DNA of 64,000 nt from Eretmocerus hayati (GCA_029851415.1 CM056744.1:59297797-59361796); one strand, 5' to 3'; numbered from the stretch's first letter, positions 40,571 through 53,669 are shown. Notes: generated from the letters alone by a model not told the origin. Program-made: numbers and translations.

Positions 40571-43500
40571 ACACGTGACGAGTCCCTCGTTCTACTGCCA
40601 ACTTTAATACACTTGGAGTACATTCTAGGACCCTGAAGTTGAATTTTGGGCCTGTCCTCGAACCTGGAAATCACTGCTATGAATTTTAAGAGCGATTTTT
40701 AGCTAGAAACATGTTATGGACACTGTATATTTGACCAAAATCGTTGATTCTAATTCGGTGAACATTCTGCTGCCTCCTGAAAAACAATAGCGATGGATTC
40801 TGGGATTATTTTACGAGATTTTCAGCTGAACCTCGAATTCAGAAATTGCTGTTGACATTGATGCGATGCGGTTTGAGCTAGAAACGGTTGAAAATGCCTT
40901 ACCGCCTGATTAAAGTCATGGATTTTAGCTCGGATTTTCTACTACTGCCAGCTCAAAAACACTTGGAGTGCACTGCAAAATGACTGAACATGATTTTGAC
41001 GTCAATCCCGAGTCTCAAACTTACTGCAGGATGATTTATGGCCGATATCAGACCTAAAAAGCTAGAAAAAAATTTGACGTTTGGGAAAAAAATATGAATT
41101 TTAGATGGAGAAAAACTCTACTGCCAACAAGTTAAGGCTTGACGTAGATTCCAGTTATCCCTCACAAAATTTCAAGCTCAAGCCCAAATCTGGGAATTGC
41201 TGCTGAGAGCTCTGAGATCGATTCTGAGCCAGAAGCGTGAGATGAATCAAGCAAATTTATGCATAATTATGAATCATAGGTTGGAAACCGCTCTACTCGA
41301 ACATGAAAAATGGTCACATCACAATCCAGGGTTATTCAAAAAAATTTTGAGCATAATCTGAGATCTGGGGATAGCTTCTGAGAGTACTGGGATCGATTCT
41401 AATACGGCATGTGCCAGGAGTGTGTCACAGGCGTTGCAAATCAACCCGATTGACCGATTTTAGCTCGGAACTCCTATTGTTGCCAGCTTAGGAATACTTG
41501 GAGTATACTTTGTGATCATTCGGCGAGATATTAACACTGATACCGAGTCCGAGAACTGCTGCAGTGAGATTGAGTACCGGTATTGGGTCGAAAAAGGCTG
41601 ACAGATACGGCACTCTTGGCGCGAAATGATAATATTCAGGTGAATGAAAGAAGTACTGCCAACTAATCAACAATTGGAACCAATTCTAGATCTCACTCAC
41701 AGAATTTTGCGCCCGATCTCACCCCCGAGAATCGCTGCTAAGAGCACTGAGATCAGTCCTTATCCAGCAGCATTCCAGAAAGGTAGAGAATTCTCGCATG
41801 ATCGTGGATTATAGGGCGGAAATCGTCCTATTGCTACCTGAACAGCAATCGAGAAACATTTTCGGATCATTTGACGTGATTTTGAACAGAACCTCGATGC
41901 TTTATATATCTGCTGAGAGCTTTGAGATCGATTCTGAAGCAGAAATTGGGAAGTGGCACTAGAAATGAGCTAGATCTAATGACTCTAACTCTTAATAAGT
42001 ACTACTACTACCCCAAGAATATATACAGTGAAATCTAGGATCATAGACGGGAATTTCTAGCCGAATCCTGCATTTGAGAATTGCTGCAGAGAAACTTCAG
42101 ATGCATATTTAGCTCAATATTGTCTTGAATTACAGTCGATCTGACGAGGAATAGTTGAATATTTTTCTTCAATTCTACCACTGCCAAGGTAAGTACCATT
42201 CCATCTCGTTACAAGTCCAAAGATGAATATTTTGAGCTCGGTGTCATGCTCCCGAATCACTGCAGTGTGATCTGCAATCAAGATTGAGCCGAAATCATCG
42301 GAAATTCGTGCGGATCCCACGGAGAATGACGAGTTCCAGGAGGGAAACCATACTACTGCCAACTCGAGAACCATCTTATCGAGTTCCAAATTCGCCAGTG
42401 AATTTTTTGGGCACATTCCCGTGTCTCAAAACTACTGCAGTGCGATCTGAGAACGATATTTGGGCCAGAGTACTCGCAAATCAGTGAGGGTCATATAAAA
42501 GAAGATGGAATCTAGGGCGTAAATCCTACTCCTGACAACTTGAGAATGGATCCAGGACATTTTTAGTGTTGCTGCGGGTATTTCCGGACCGATCCTGTGT
42601 CTGGCGATAACTGCAGTGCGATCTGCGATCGGTATTGGGCCCAGAATTGTGGGAAACTTCTGCGGATCCTACAGGAATTGGCGATTTCTAGGGGGTAAAT
42701 CGTACTACTGCCAATTTCATCAGGAATCCAATACATTTTTTAATCGACAAGAAACATTTTAAGCCGAGCCTCGTCGCTTAGAATCACTGCAGTGCGATGT
42801 AAAACCCGAATTGGGCCCTGAAACGTTGGAAATTCGTGTGGATTCTACGGGAAATGATGGGGTTCAGAATGGAATTCGTAATACTGCCAAACCGCGAGCG
42901 ATCCCACCGTATTCCATGTTTGTCAGTCAATATTTTGGGCCCGTTCCCATGGCTCTGAGTTACCGCAGTGCGATCTGAGATCGGTATTGGGCCCAGAATC
43001 ATCGGAAATGATCACAAATCGTTTTCAGAATCATGAATTCTACTGCCAACTCAATGAGGAATCGAGTTGATTTTGGGATCAAATAGGGATATTCTGAGCC
43101 CACTCCCGTCACTCAGATCAACTGCAGTGCGATGTAAAACCTGTATTGGGCCCCGGATCGTCGGAAATCCGTGCGGATCCCACGGAAAATGATCGATCTT
43201 AGGATGGAAATCGTACTACTGCGACCCGTAAAAGTGACCCAGCACATTTTGAATTAGAAGAGAAATATTTTGGGCCCAGTCCCGTAACTCAGAACCACTG
43301 TCGTGCGATCTGCGATCGGTATTAGGCCCAGAATCGTCGAAAACTCCTGCGAATCCTACAGAAAATGACGGTTTCTAGGGAACGAATCGTACTACTGCCA
43401 ACTGGATGATGAATCCAGTTCATTTTGGGATTGACAAAGAATATTTTGGGCCCGTTCCCATGTCTCAGAGTTACTGCAGTGCGATCTGAGATCGGTATTG

Positions 43501-44071
43501 GGCCCAGAATCATGGGAATTGATCACAAATCGTATTCAGAATCATGAATTCTAGGGGGTAAATCCTATTCCTGCCAACTCAATGAGGAATCCAGTTGATT
43601 TTGGGATCGAATAGGAATATTTTGAGCCCAGCCCCGTCACTCAGATCAACTGCAGTGCGATGTTAAACCTGTACTGGGCCCCGGATCGTCGGAAATCCGT
43701 CCGGATCCCACGGAAAATGATCAATCTTAGGACGGAAGTCGTACTACTGCGACCCTTAAAAGCGACCCAGCACATTTTGAATTAGAAGAGAAATATTTTG
43801 GGCACAGTCCCGTCACTCAGATCCACTGTATTGCGATCTGCGGTCGGTATTGGGCCCAGAATCGTCGAAAACTCCGGCGAATCCTACAGAAAATGACTAT
43901 TTCTAGGGAACGAATCGTACTACTGCCAACTGGATGATGATTCCAGTATATTCCGGGATCGACAAGGAATATTTTGAGCCCGGTCCCATGTCTCAGAGTT
44001 ACTGCAGTGCGATCTGAGATCGGTATTGGGCCCAGAATCATCGGAAATGATCACAAATCGTATTCAGAATC

Positions 44072-44340
44072 ATATGCATGACATCGAAACAAGAGTTCCC
44101 TGAGCCCTGGATAGCTCAGCTGGTAGAGTGTCTTTCCCGGTGTGAAGAAGGCCCCCAGTTCAAATCTGGGTCCAGGCGACTTTTTTCTTTCGATGTCTGT
44201 CATATGCAATTTTTTCATTAATTAACACCTCCAAGATCAAACCCGATCGTTAATTTTCTCAATTAATCGATCTCAAACTCGAGATTGATAGAGAAATAGA
44301 ATTAGTCCTCCAATGCCGACTCACGAATATAATATCAGTT
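44072..44340 (+). mobile_element. 269-bp insertion with a tRNA-like sequence inside the satellite
   Basis: Comparison with the neighbouring unit (43500-43555) shows the satellite broken between AATCAT (44071) and GAATTCTAGGGGG (44341). The right arm lacks this insert, so it arrived after the arms formed or was lost from one. The insert begins with the tRNA-like gene and ends with ~140 bp of AT-rich DNA. There is no clear TSD (at most AT or GAT). Confidence 0.7.
44104..44178 (+). tRNA. tRNA-like sequence, probably a pseudo-tRNA or SINE head
   Basis: The A box TAGCTCAGCTGG (44112-44123) and B box GTTCAAATC (44158-44166) are perfect. The T arm CCCAG/CTGGG with loop TTCAAAT, the D stem GCTC/GAGT and the anticodon stem TCTTT/GAAGA pair, and TTTTTT (pol III stop) follows at 44181. 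Oddities are an 8-nt anticodon loop (CCCGGTGT) lacking U33 and a C-C mismatch at position 1-72. Amino-acid identity therefore cannot be assigned. A 10-bp inverted repeat (GACATCGAAA at 44080-44089, TTTCGATGTC at 44188-44197) encloses it. Confidence 0.5.
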
Positions 44341-44740
44341 GATGAATTCTAGGGGGTAAATCTTATTCCTGGCAACTCAATGAGGAATCCACTTAATTTT
44401 GGGATCGAATAGGAATATTTTGAGCCCAGTCCCGTCACTCAGATCAACTGCAGTGCGATGTAAAACCTGTATTGGGCCCCGGATCGTCGGAAATCCGTCC
44501 GGATCCCACGGAAAATGATCAATCTTAGGACGGAAGTCGTACTACTGCGACCCTTAAAAGCGACCCAGCACATTTTGAATTAGAAGAGAAATATTTTGGG
44601 CCCAGTCCCGTCACTCAGATCCACTGTAGTGCGATCTGCGATCCGTATCGGGCCCAGAATCGTCGAAAATTCCTGCGGATTCTATTGGAGCATGATGAAA
44701 ATTTTGAGGAGGGATCGTAACCTTGTGAACATGGTAATAA

Positions 44741-45960
44741 TTCTATTTGTTCCAGGCACACGAGGGAATATGTTTCGTTCAATACCTATTTAGAATATTG
44801 GCGGAGAGTCAATCGTCATTTGTGCCGAACTCGACGAATTCGATAGCCCCCGCAAGTCCATCTCAGATTGAAGTAAATTTGAATGGATGACTTCCTACTG
44901 TCAACTCTGAATGAGTCGTGAGTCATGTTCTATACCAGCCCTGAGTCGGGACTTTAATCTGAGAATCATTGCCGAGAGATCGCACAACTCCCATGTATAG
45001 TAATGACAACTAAAGTTTATTTATCCATTATCATCACATTTCAAACTCTAGAATGTTCTAAGTTTCTATCGTATCATGAAATTGGATGACAAGCGGTCCT
45101 CTCCTTCTCATACAAAAAAATCCGAAAGACTTCCTTTCACAATATTGAGTAAGATTAACTCACATACGAATCACTTAACTGATAACTGTAAATTCAAGAA
45201 TGTTCTCATAACTCGGGAAATCATAGAATTAATAGATCACCGATTATGTAGTCGTAACAAAAAAATTCCGCAACGCAACAATTCGGTAAGCAATACACAT
45301 CCTCATTAATTGAATAATCACTGTCAATGAAAAAATTTCTCAAGCATACATGAAATTGTTGATTAGGAAGGTAACAAATTAACTGTGTGATACTTAATGA
45401 GTATGTACTCATTCAGTATCATCAACTGCATCATTGAACAAAAAGAACCTTAATGAGAAGTTCAGATAAGTTTCATCAACATACTACTAACTCAATGATT
45501 GTGCATTCTCCGCGGAAAAGTAATGTGATATACAGAATATTCCACGGATATGAACGAATTAAATTCTCCGACGCCCTCGTAGGCCTCATAATGGAATTTC
45601 TCTGTCTCGTCTGGGGGAACAGACAAAGCAAGAGAAATGAGAATTTTTGTCAGGTGTTGCCGGGATCCAGATTCGGTAGGTCCAAACTGTTGTTAATCAA
45701 GGGCATCTTCAGAGGGAACAGACGACCTGAGACTCCAACAATAGTCACTCTACTGTTTTTGGATTTTCATTGACATACAAATCTTGGACTCTTTATCATC
45801 ACCTGATATCCATACGTATTTTCATAGTTTCCTTCCACTTTTCAATCCGACGCAAGAGTCAATTTCAACTGCAAATGGCCACAGAGTAGTCATGAGTCAC
45901 TTTAGTTTCCATCACAATCAGAGCTTTTATCATTCTATCAAATAGTACATTGAGAGTGCT
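44741..45960. other. Unique centre of the large inverted repeat, no gene seen
   Basis: About 1.2 kb between the satellite arms. Longest frames (45076-45309, 45453-45773) show no recognisable domain. It is not repeated elsewhere in the window. In foldback elements the centre may carry a transposase; none is recognised here. Confidence 0.5.
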
Positions 45961-48900
45961 CTCTACCTCTGGAAAAGCTCGGGTGTACTTCATGAGTTCC
46001 CGAGTTGGCAGTAGGACATTGTACCCCCTGGAATTCATCATTTTCCACAGAATTTACAATATTGCCAATGATCGTGGACCCAATACCGATGTCAGATCGA
46101 ATTGCAGTGACTCTGAGACATGAGACCGGGCCCAAGATACTCACTGACGAACATGGAATCCGATGGGATCGCTCGCGATTTGGCAGCAGTACGATTTTCG
46201 TTTCAAACTCCATCATTTCCCGCAGGATCCGCAGGAGTTTTCGACAATTCTGGGCCCAATACCGATCTCAGATCGCACTGCAGTGGATCTGGATGACGGG
46301 ACTGAGCTCAAAATATTCTTAATCTATCCCAAAATCAACTGGAATCATTATCCATTTGGCAGGAATAGGATTCACCTCCTAGGAATCGTCATTTGCTGTA
46401 GCATCCGCAGACGTTTTTGACGATTCTGGGCCCAATACCGATCTCAGATCGCACTGCAGTGGATCTGAGTGACGGGCTTAGGCCCAAAATCTTTTGAGTC
46501 AATCCCAGAATATACTGAGTTCATTATCCAGTTGGCGGTGGTTCGATTCACCCCCTAGAAATAGTCATTTTCTGTAGAATCCGCAGAAGTTTTCGACGAT
46601 TCTGGGCCTAATACCGATCGCAGATCGCACTGCAGTGGATATGAATGACGGGACTGGGCCCAGAATATCTCTCTTCTGATTCAGAATGTGCTGGGTCACT
46701 TTCAAGGGTCGCAGTAGTACGATTTCCGTCCTAAGATTGATCATTTTGCGTGGGATCCGCACGGATTTCCGACGATCCGGGGCCCAATACTGATTCTACA
46801 TCGCACTGCAGTGGATCCGAGTGACGGGACTGAGCTCGAAATATCCCTATCCGATCCCAAAATCAACTGGATTCCTCATTGAGTTGGCAGGAATAGGATT
46901 GACCCCCTAGGATTCATGATTCTGAATACGATTTGTGATCATTTCCGATGATTCTGGGCCCAATACCGATCTCAGATCGCACTGCGGTAACTCAGAGCCA
47001 TGGGAACGGGCCCAAAATATTGACTGACAAACATGGAATACGGTGGGATCGCTCGCGGTTTGGCAGTATTACGAATTCCATTCTAAACCCCATCATTTCC
47101 CGTAGAATCCACACGAATTTCCAACGTTTCAGGGCCCAATTCGGGTTTTACATCGCACTGCAGTGATTCTGAGCGACGAGGCTCGGCTTAAAATGTTTCT
47201 TGTCGATTAAAAAATGTATTGGATTCCTGATGAAATTGGCAGTAGTACGATTTACCCCCTAGAAATCGCCAATTCCTGTAGGATCCGCAGAAGTTTCCCA
47301 CAATTCTGGGCCCAATACCGATCGCAGATCGCACTGCAGTTATCGCCAGACACAGGATCGGTCCGGAAATACCCGCAGCAACACTAAAAATGTCCTGGAT
47401 CCATTCTCAAGTTGGCAGGAGTAGGATTTACGCCCTAGATTCCATCTTCTTTTATATGACCCGCACTGATTTGCGAGTACTCTGGCCCAAATATCGTTCT
47501 CAGATCGCACTGCAGTAGTTTTGAGACACGGGAATGTGCCCAAAAAATTCACTGGCGAATTTGGAACTCGATAAGATGGTTCTCGAGTTGGCAGTAGTAT
47601 GGTTTCCCTCCTGGAACTCGTCATTCTCCGTGGGATCCGCACGAATTTCCGATGATTTCGGCTCAATCTTGATTGCAGATCACACTGCAGTGATTCGGGA
47701 GCATGACACCGAGCTCAAAATATTCATCTTTGGACTTGTAACGAGATGGAATGGTACTTACCTTGGCAATGGTAGAATTGAAGAAAAATATTCAACTATT
47801 CCTCGTCAGATCGACTGTAATTCAAGACAATATTGAGCTAAATATGCATCTGAAATTTCTCTGCAGCAATTTTCAGATGCAGGATTCGGCTAGAAATTCC
47901 CGTCTATGATCCTAGATTTCACTGTATATATTCTTGGGGTAGCAGTAGTACTTATTGAGAGTTAGAGTCATTAGATCTAGCTCATTTCTAGTGCCACTTC
48001 CCAATTTCTGCTTCAGAATCGATCTCAAAGCTCTCAGCAGATATATAAAGCATCGAGGTTCTGTTCAAAATCACGTCAAATGATCCGAAAATGTTTCTCG
48101 ATTGCTGTTCAGGTAGCAATAGGACGATTTCCGCCCTATAATCCACGATCATGCGAGAATTCTCTACCTTTCTGGAATGCTGCTGGATAAGGACTGATCT
48201 CAGTGCTCTTAGCAGCGATTCTCGGGGGTGAGATCGGGCGCAAAATTCTGTGAGTGAGATCTAGAATTGGTTACAATTGTTGATTAGTTGGCAGTACTTC
48301 TTCTATTCACCTAAATATCATCATTTTGCGCCAAAAAAGCCGTATTTGTGAGCCTTCTTCGACTCGTTACCGGCACTGAATCTCACTGCAGCAGTTCTCG
48401 GACTCGGTATCAGTGTCAAAATCTTGCCGAGTGATCACACAGTATACTCCAAGTATTTCTAAGCTGGCAGCAATAGGAATTCCGAGCTAAAATCGGCCAA
48501 TCGGGATGATTTGCAACGCTAGTGACACACTCCTGGCACATGCCGTATTGGAATCGATCCCAGTTCTCTCAGAAGTTATCCCCAGATCTCAGATTAGGCT
48601 TGAAATTTTGCTGTTCAACCCTGGATTGTGATGTGACCATTTTTCATGTGGCAGTAGAGCGGTTTCCAACCTATGACTCATAATTACACAAAAATTTGCC
48701 CGATTCATCTCACGCTTCTGGCTCAGAATCGATCTCAGAGCTCTCAGCAGCAATTCCCAGATTTGGACTTGAGCTTGAAATTTTGTGAGGGAGGACTGGA
48801 ATGTACGTCAAGCCTTAACTTGTTGGCAGTAGAGTTTTTCTCCATCTAAAATTCATATTTTTTTCCCAAACGTCGAATTTTTTTCTAGCTTTTGAGGTCT

Positions 48901-48981
48901 GATATCGGCCATACATCATCCTGCAGTAAGTTTGAGACTCGGGATTGACGTCAAAATCATGTTCAGTCATCTTGAATATCT
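45961..48981 (-). repeat. 176-bp satellite, right arm of the ~8-kb inverted repeat
   Basis: About 17 units with the reverse-complement motif TTGGCAGTAG at ~176-bp spacing (46182, 46358, 46534, 46710, 46886, 47062, 47238, 47414, 47591 ...). Units pair in mirror order with left-arm units from 41118 to 43567. The sum of paired coordinates stays near 89940 and shifts only by small indels, so the axis is near 44970. Matching ends at 48981/40978. One 72-codon frame is identical in both arms (42784-43002 and 46948-47166), showing high identity in places; the arms differ elsewhere by scattered substitutions. Confidence 0.9.
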
Positions 48982-50413
48982 ATACATCCATTATTTGTAC
49001 CATTATTTCATATTTTCTATCTTGATATGTCAAAACAGAAACCTGAAGCCTGATGGGGCCCATGGAACTGAGTTGACGAAACGTAGCAATAAAACTTCCA
49101 TCATTATCCTTGGGAATTTATTTAGTTCCCCACCGTCCTTCAAGATCGACAAGACCGAATAATCAACTTGTCGATATCCCTACAAGTTGTAGATCGACGC
49201 GGATGATTCATCTTTAGTAGTCGTATGTTGAATAGAAGATATATATTCATTCCCCTGCACAGAATGATCATCAAATGCTAACCTCCCGAAAATGATCACT
49301 ACCCGATAATACCAAGTTGTAATTGAAAAATCAAATACAACAAACTTATGAGATAGAGAATAAGGATCTGATGATTGAAAATATGTTATGCTGCGGTATT
49401 CGTGTTAACCATGAAATACTCATATTGGGTAGCCACCAAATATTACGTAAACCCCGAGAACTATGCGAAGGGGGAATCTGTTGAAGATATAAGAATGTAC
49501 TCGGACTGGAATGAATCATGTATTGAAAGTGTTACCTCAAAACATTTGAAACTCATTTATTCACGATCGTGGACTTATTGTTCTCTTGCCAGTCATTATC
49601 AAATTGAGCCGAGACAAAAATCAGAAATCACTTCACCCCTTACATTAGCTCAGGAATGCTCTCTGCCAATTGAAAAGCGTCAGTGGCGCCATCCTGTGGC
49701 AAATTGGTTAACTGTAATTGTCAAGTTAACCAAACAACGTAGGATGACTGCGATGTGCCACCACGCGCGGAGAATTTTTCAGCAAATACTGGAAGAAAGT
49801 TTATACAACTCGGTGTTAAATTGAGCTCAAAAAATGCGGGAAAGATCTCATAAAAATGGAAAGAAATTCCCGTAACGTTTTGGGCCCAACTCTGCACCGA
49901 TTACGATGAAGATTTCCTTAGAATTCGCTGAAAAGTTTTCCGCACGTGGCGGCACATTGCACGTCATTTCGCGCTTGTTGATTCAACACTTACCGTAAAC
50001 CGATTTGACCGCAATAGGGCGCTGAAAACAGCTCAAGATCACTCTTAACACAACTTCTCTGACAAGTTCTCGATAGTTTGATTCATGTTCACCAGAATGG
50101 AATCTTTGAATGCCATTCTGTACCCAGAGCACGAGTCCCCTATTCACTATTCTACTCGTAGTCGATAAACGTATTGACCACATGATGGTTTCTATTATGC
50201 GGTAGAATTTTTGTATATTCAAGATCACAAGTGAGTCGTCGGTTTCCGCGATTCACTCTGTTCGAATGACAGTGCATTCACATCTCAGATCTCTTCCGCT
50301 TCTTGTGTAAAATATGTGAGTAACTTGATTTTCGAATGAACAACTCGGATTCAACGCGGATCGTGAACTGGCATTTGAGCTCGACTTTATCCTTTGAATT
50401 CGATGACGTAGTC
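48982..50413. other. No recognised gene
   Basis: Contains a 149-codon open frame (49375-49824, non-ATG start) with no recognisable domain. Its upstream sequence gives no promoter evidence. Remaining sequence is unassigned. Confidence 0.4.
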
Positions 50414-50942
50414 TGTTGATATGAGGTGATCAAAGCGGGAACCTCAAAGCTCATTCTACGAGATTTTGTCGTGATTTTATAGGATGTGGAAGCGTGCGAG
50501 GGACTTCGGATAACAAGTCACTATTTCCACTTAAAATCGCTTTGCAGTATATTCTGCAATGAAATGGGTCACATATATGGCACAGTAAAGAAACCCGGAG
50601 ATCGCGTACGACACTTATACTTAAGAAAAAATGGGGAGTGAGAAAAATTGAATGACTCGCGGGGCGCGCACCGGCGGAAGATATTCTGCGGAGACGCGGA
50701 AGCTGCTTACAACGTGCAGCTCCGCTAGCGAAGGCTAACTGGCGTAGCCCGAGCGATTCGAGCAGCTCGTCGCCCAGGACCTCGATCATCTCATACAAAC
50801 GGTTCATTTGAACCGACCAATTGACACAGAGCAAATAGATCATCCGATTCCGAAGAGAACAAAGGGGTAATAAGTGAAAGACCGAGGCTTTGGCGCCGAG
50901 CCAGCCGCCTGAAGGTTCTCGAATGCTCATATTTACGCGAAA
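50414..50942 (-). repeat. 3' LTR of the BEL element (~529 bp)
   Basis: Homologous throughout to the interrupted LTR at 59977-61877: shared ends TGTTG(G/A)...GAGGTGATCAAA and CTCGAATGCTCATATT-ACGCGA. On the minus strand it ends ...CAACA. A purine run AAAGGGGGCGGAA (50944-50956, minus) lies just upstream, as expected of a polypurine tract. The site ACATATATGG at 50571-50580 is the empty counterpart of the copy-B insertion. Random frames in it (50451-50930) are not genes. Confidence 0.85.
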
Positions 50943-51672
50943 ATTCCGCCCCCTTTGCTTGACTTAGTCAAGCAAGAATACACAGTACTTGACATGAGTT
51001 TTGAAATCCAAAGTGGGGGGGGGGGGGTACGACTGAGAAATATGAGCAATCGAGTAACTCATCGAATGTCAAAAATCGAACATATGAAAAAAATCAGCTG
51101 ATTGGGAATTCATCAGGAAACACAAAAGATGTACAAAAGAAATACAACCAAGTTAACAGTTTGAAAATAAATCTGATTCGCAATCAAGAATATTTTGAAG
51201 GGTCACTTTGGGATTCCTTAAAGGACAAATCAACATAGATCTTTGAATTGGAATTATGAACAAGCTCGAATCAAAAAACTGAAGAATGAACAAAATTGCT
51301 CGGCTCGCCTTGAGCTCAGAATTCAAAATTGGTGCTACGCCCAATCGGTAAATTTGTGGCGTACATAGTCTCGAGTGATTATGCGCATAGCGCAGTTAAA
51401 CGGAGGTACAAACATTCAATAATGAAAGATCACATTCCTAAATGACTCTAAGTTTTCCAAAAAAGTATCGCGAAGAAGGATGGCACAGGTTTCCCTACTC
51501 ATCTTCCGGTTTTCGGGTTTCCAGGACACCACTAAAATCTGAATAATCCGTGATTCTGCAGAAAATGCGATCGATTGAGAAAAACTACGCAAGTGCAAAT
51601 TCGCAGACGTGCCATCAACGCAGTGTGATCGGAGCGAGGAAAGGTTTCTGTCGATGTCGGGTGTCGCGAGAT
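50943..51672 (-). other. Region between integrase and 3' LTR
   Basis: About 730 bp after the pol remnants, ending in the polypurine tract. No env-like or other ORF is seen. A G(12) run lies at 51017-51028. Confidence 0.5.
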
Positions 51673-53669
51673 TCAGTTGTCATCATCCCGTTGTTCTTGC
51701 TGCATCATGGCTGGACGTTCTTCGTCATCTTGCTGAATCGGTGGCAATTTGACGAGCTCGCAAAGAGCTCGTCGGTATGTGGATGTTGCGGTTTTGAGGT
51801 CGACCACTCTGACTAGGCCGTCGTTACCAGGGTCAAGAGCGGTGACTCGAGCAAGCGGCCATTTCGTTGGTGGAGTTACCCTGTTAAAAATATCTTCCAA
51901 AACTGGGATCAAAACATCCAAGTGGATCAAATCCTGGATCCAGGCTGGATCAAAAATGTAATGCTATTTGATCCAACTTTGATCAAATGTTGGATTTGGG
52001 GACCGAAATTCGTCTGCCGGACTTGCGCACTGCACACGGCCGAAATGTAAGTTAACGCGCATAAGCATTACCGTGGATGTCGTTTCCGATTTTTTTTTGA
52101 AAACTAATGTTCATACAATCTAATGACTCGCTACATCTGTCTTGTTATCAAACAATTCAGATTCCAACTCATCACGTAATATCTGCACTTCAAGTCGCCG
52201 ATAAAGAAAGATCGTGCTGTTGCGGTTGTCAACACAACCTCAAAAATGATGATTGATCTCATGTATATGCTTCTTGGAGGTGGACGACGGAATTAGCTAA
52301 ATTAACGATCTCACAACGGGAGTGATGAAGCGACCTAACACACAAACATTTTCCTAAAATCCTTCCCAAACAACACCCACAATGAAGCACATAATGCAAT
52401 ATCTCGTTCCAATACAGCGCAGGATCGCCGCGCGCAAGTGCGAGGCAGACGAATTTTGCCCCTCAAATCCAACATTTGATCAAGGTTGGATCAAAAAGCA
52501 TTACATTATTTGGTCAAATTTAACCACGAACATCCAAGATTTGATCCAATTGGATCTATTTTTGAGGATTGTTTTTAACAGGGTAGCTCATCATTCAAGA
52601 GCACAAGGTCACCTACTCTCAGGTGGTCTTGAGCGTCGTGCCATTTCCCTCGTTGTTGGTATAGGTTCATAACTTCCTTCCTCCATCGTGCCCAAAAATG
52701 GTTCCTCATATTTTGTATCAAGCGCCATCTAGAATTATGAGACTTTGTAAGGTCCTGGTCATCAAACGGCTCAGGCATAGCCGACATGGCTCTACCAGTG
52801 ACAAAATGAACAGGTGTTAAGGCGAGGAGATCATCACCATTCAGGCTAATTGGGCCTATGGGGCGTGAATTGAGGCAAGCTTCGATTTGAGATGTTAACG
52901 TGGAAAACCCGTCAAAGGTCAAGATTAAATCACCCACAACCCGTTTGAGATGATATTCGAAACTCTTGACCACAGCTTCCCACAGTCCACCGAAATGTGG
53001 AGCTCTAGGTGGTGAAAAGTGCCATTTGATTTCGTTTTCGGCAAGCAAGGATGCTACTTCTTTCGAGAACGATGATGCTTCACTGAACATTTGTTGAAAC
53101 TCGCGGCTTGCTCCGGTGAAGTTCTTGGCATCGTCACAATATATGTCTGAAACATGACCTCTTCTAGACACAAAACGACGAACAGCAGCAAGAAAAGCGA
53201 GTGTAGTGAGATCCGATACAACCTCAATGTCATTCGCCTTCGTGAACATGCAAACAAATATCGCGAAATAATCTTTCACCGATTCAGCCCCTCGAGCTCG
53301 CGAGAACAAGACGTGAATAAATCCTGCAAAGTCTACCCCAACTGCTTAAAAGTCCGTGCGAGGCGTGACCCGAACAGCTGGCAGAGGAGCCATCTGCTGA
53401 AGCAACGGCCGAGCGCCAAAACGCGTACAACGAAGACACAACCTGTAGACACCTTGAACTAGTCTGATAATTTGTGGAATCCACGCCCAACGAAATAGTT
53501 CACTGATCATGAGCTGAACACCACTATGGGAGGTATCTCGATGAAGTTCCTCCACCAACCGACGAATGAAATTACTACGCGCTGACAAGATGACTGGATG
53601 TCTTTCTGCTAACGATAGATCAGCATTATGCAACCGACCGCCTACTCTGAGGAGTCCTTGACGACACAA
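51673..53669 (-). pseudogene. BEL integrase remnant
   Basis: The N-terminal zinc-binding part (53669-53346) shows HRDTSH...CLRC. After a frame change that includes the first catalytic Asp region, 53309-52575 encodes a DDE core with YCDDAKNF (second Asp) and PHFGGLWEAVVKS (Glu). The C-terminal domain starts LRVGDLVLLNDE, is cut by the TIR insertion 51879-52583, and resumes at 51876 (PTKWPLARVTALDPG) to 51673. The role would be inserting cDNA; this copy cannot function. Confidence 0.85.
51877..52585. mobile_element. 705-bp TIR element with TA target duplication in integrase
   Basis: The element runs 51879-52583, flanked by TA (51877-51878 and 52584-52585). Its TIRs are CCCTGTTAAAAA and its exact complement. 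Subterminal regions are full of GGATCAAA/TTTGATCC words in both orientations. Excision restores an uninterrupted integrase reading, confirming the boundaries. TA duplication suggests a Tc1/mariner-type MITE. Its short frames are not recognised. Confidence 0.88.

Larger units (their letters stand above)
40571..44740 (+). repeat. 176-bp satellite, left arm of an ~8-kb inverted repeat
   Basis: The motif CTACTGCCAACT recurs about every 174-177 bp (for example 42352, 42528, 43215, 43391, 43567, 43743, 43918), about 23 units in all. Younger units share TCTAGGGGGTAAATCGTACTA, TTTTGGGCCCAGTCCCGT and CACTGCAGTGCGATCTGAGA. Outer units (40571-42000) are much more diverged. Two to three outermost units (40571-40977) have no partner in the right arm. 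Short frames such as 42784-43002 arise from the repeat and are not genes. One unit near 43040 has lost ~26 bp and another is split by the 44072-44340 insertion. Confidence 0.9.

Noticed and set aside
42784..47166. 72-codon frames repeated in both satellite arms
   Set aside because: They are by-products of a 176-bp repeat whose length is not a multiple of three; frames do not persist across units.
50451..50930. 159-codon minus-strand ORF as a gene
   Set aside because: It lies wholly within an LTR and is not maintained in the sister LTR.
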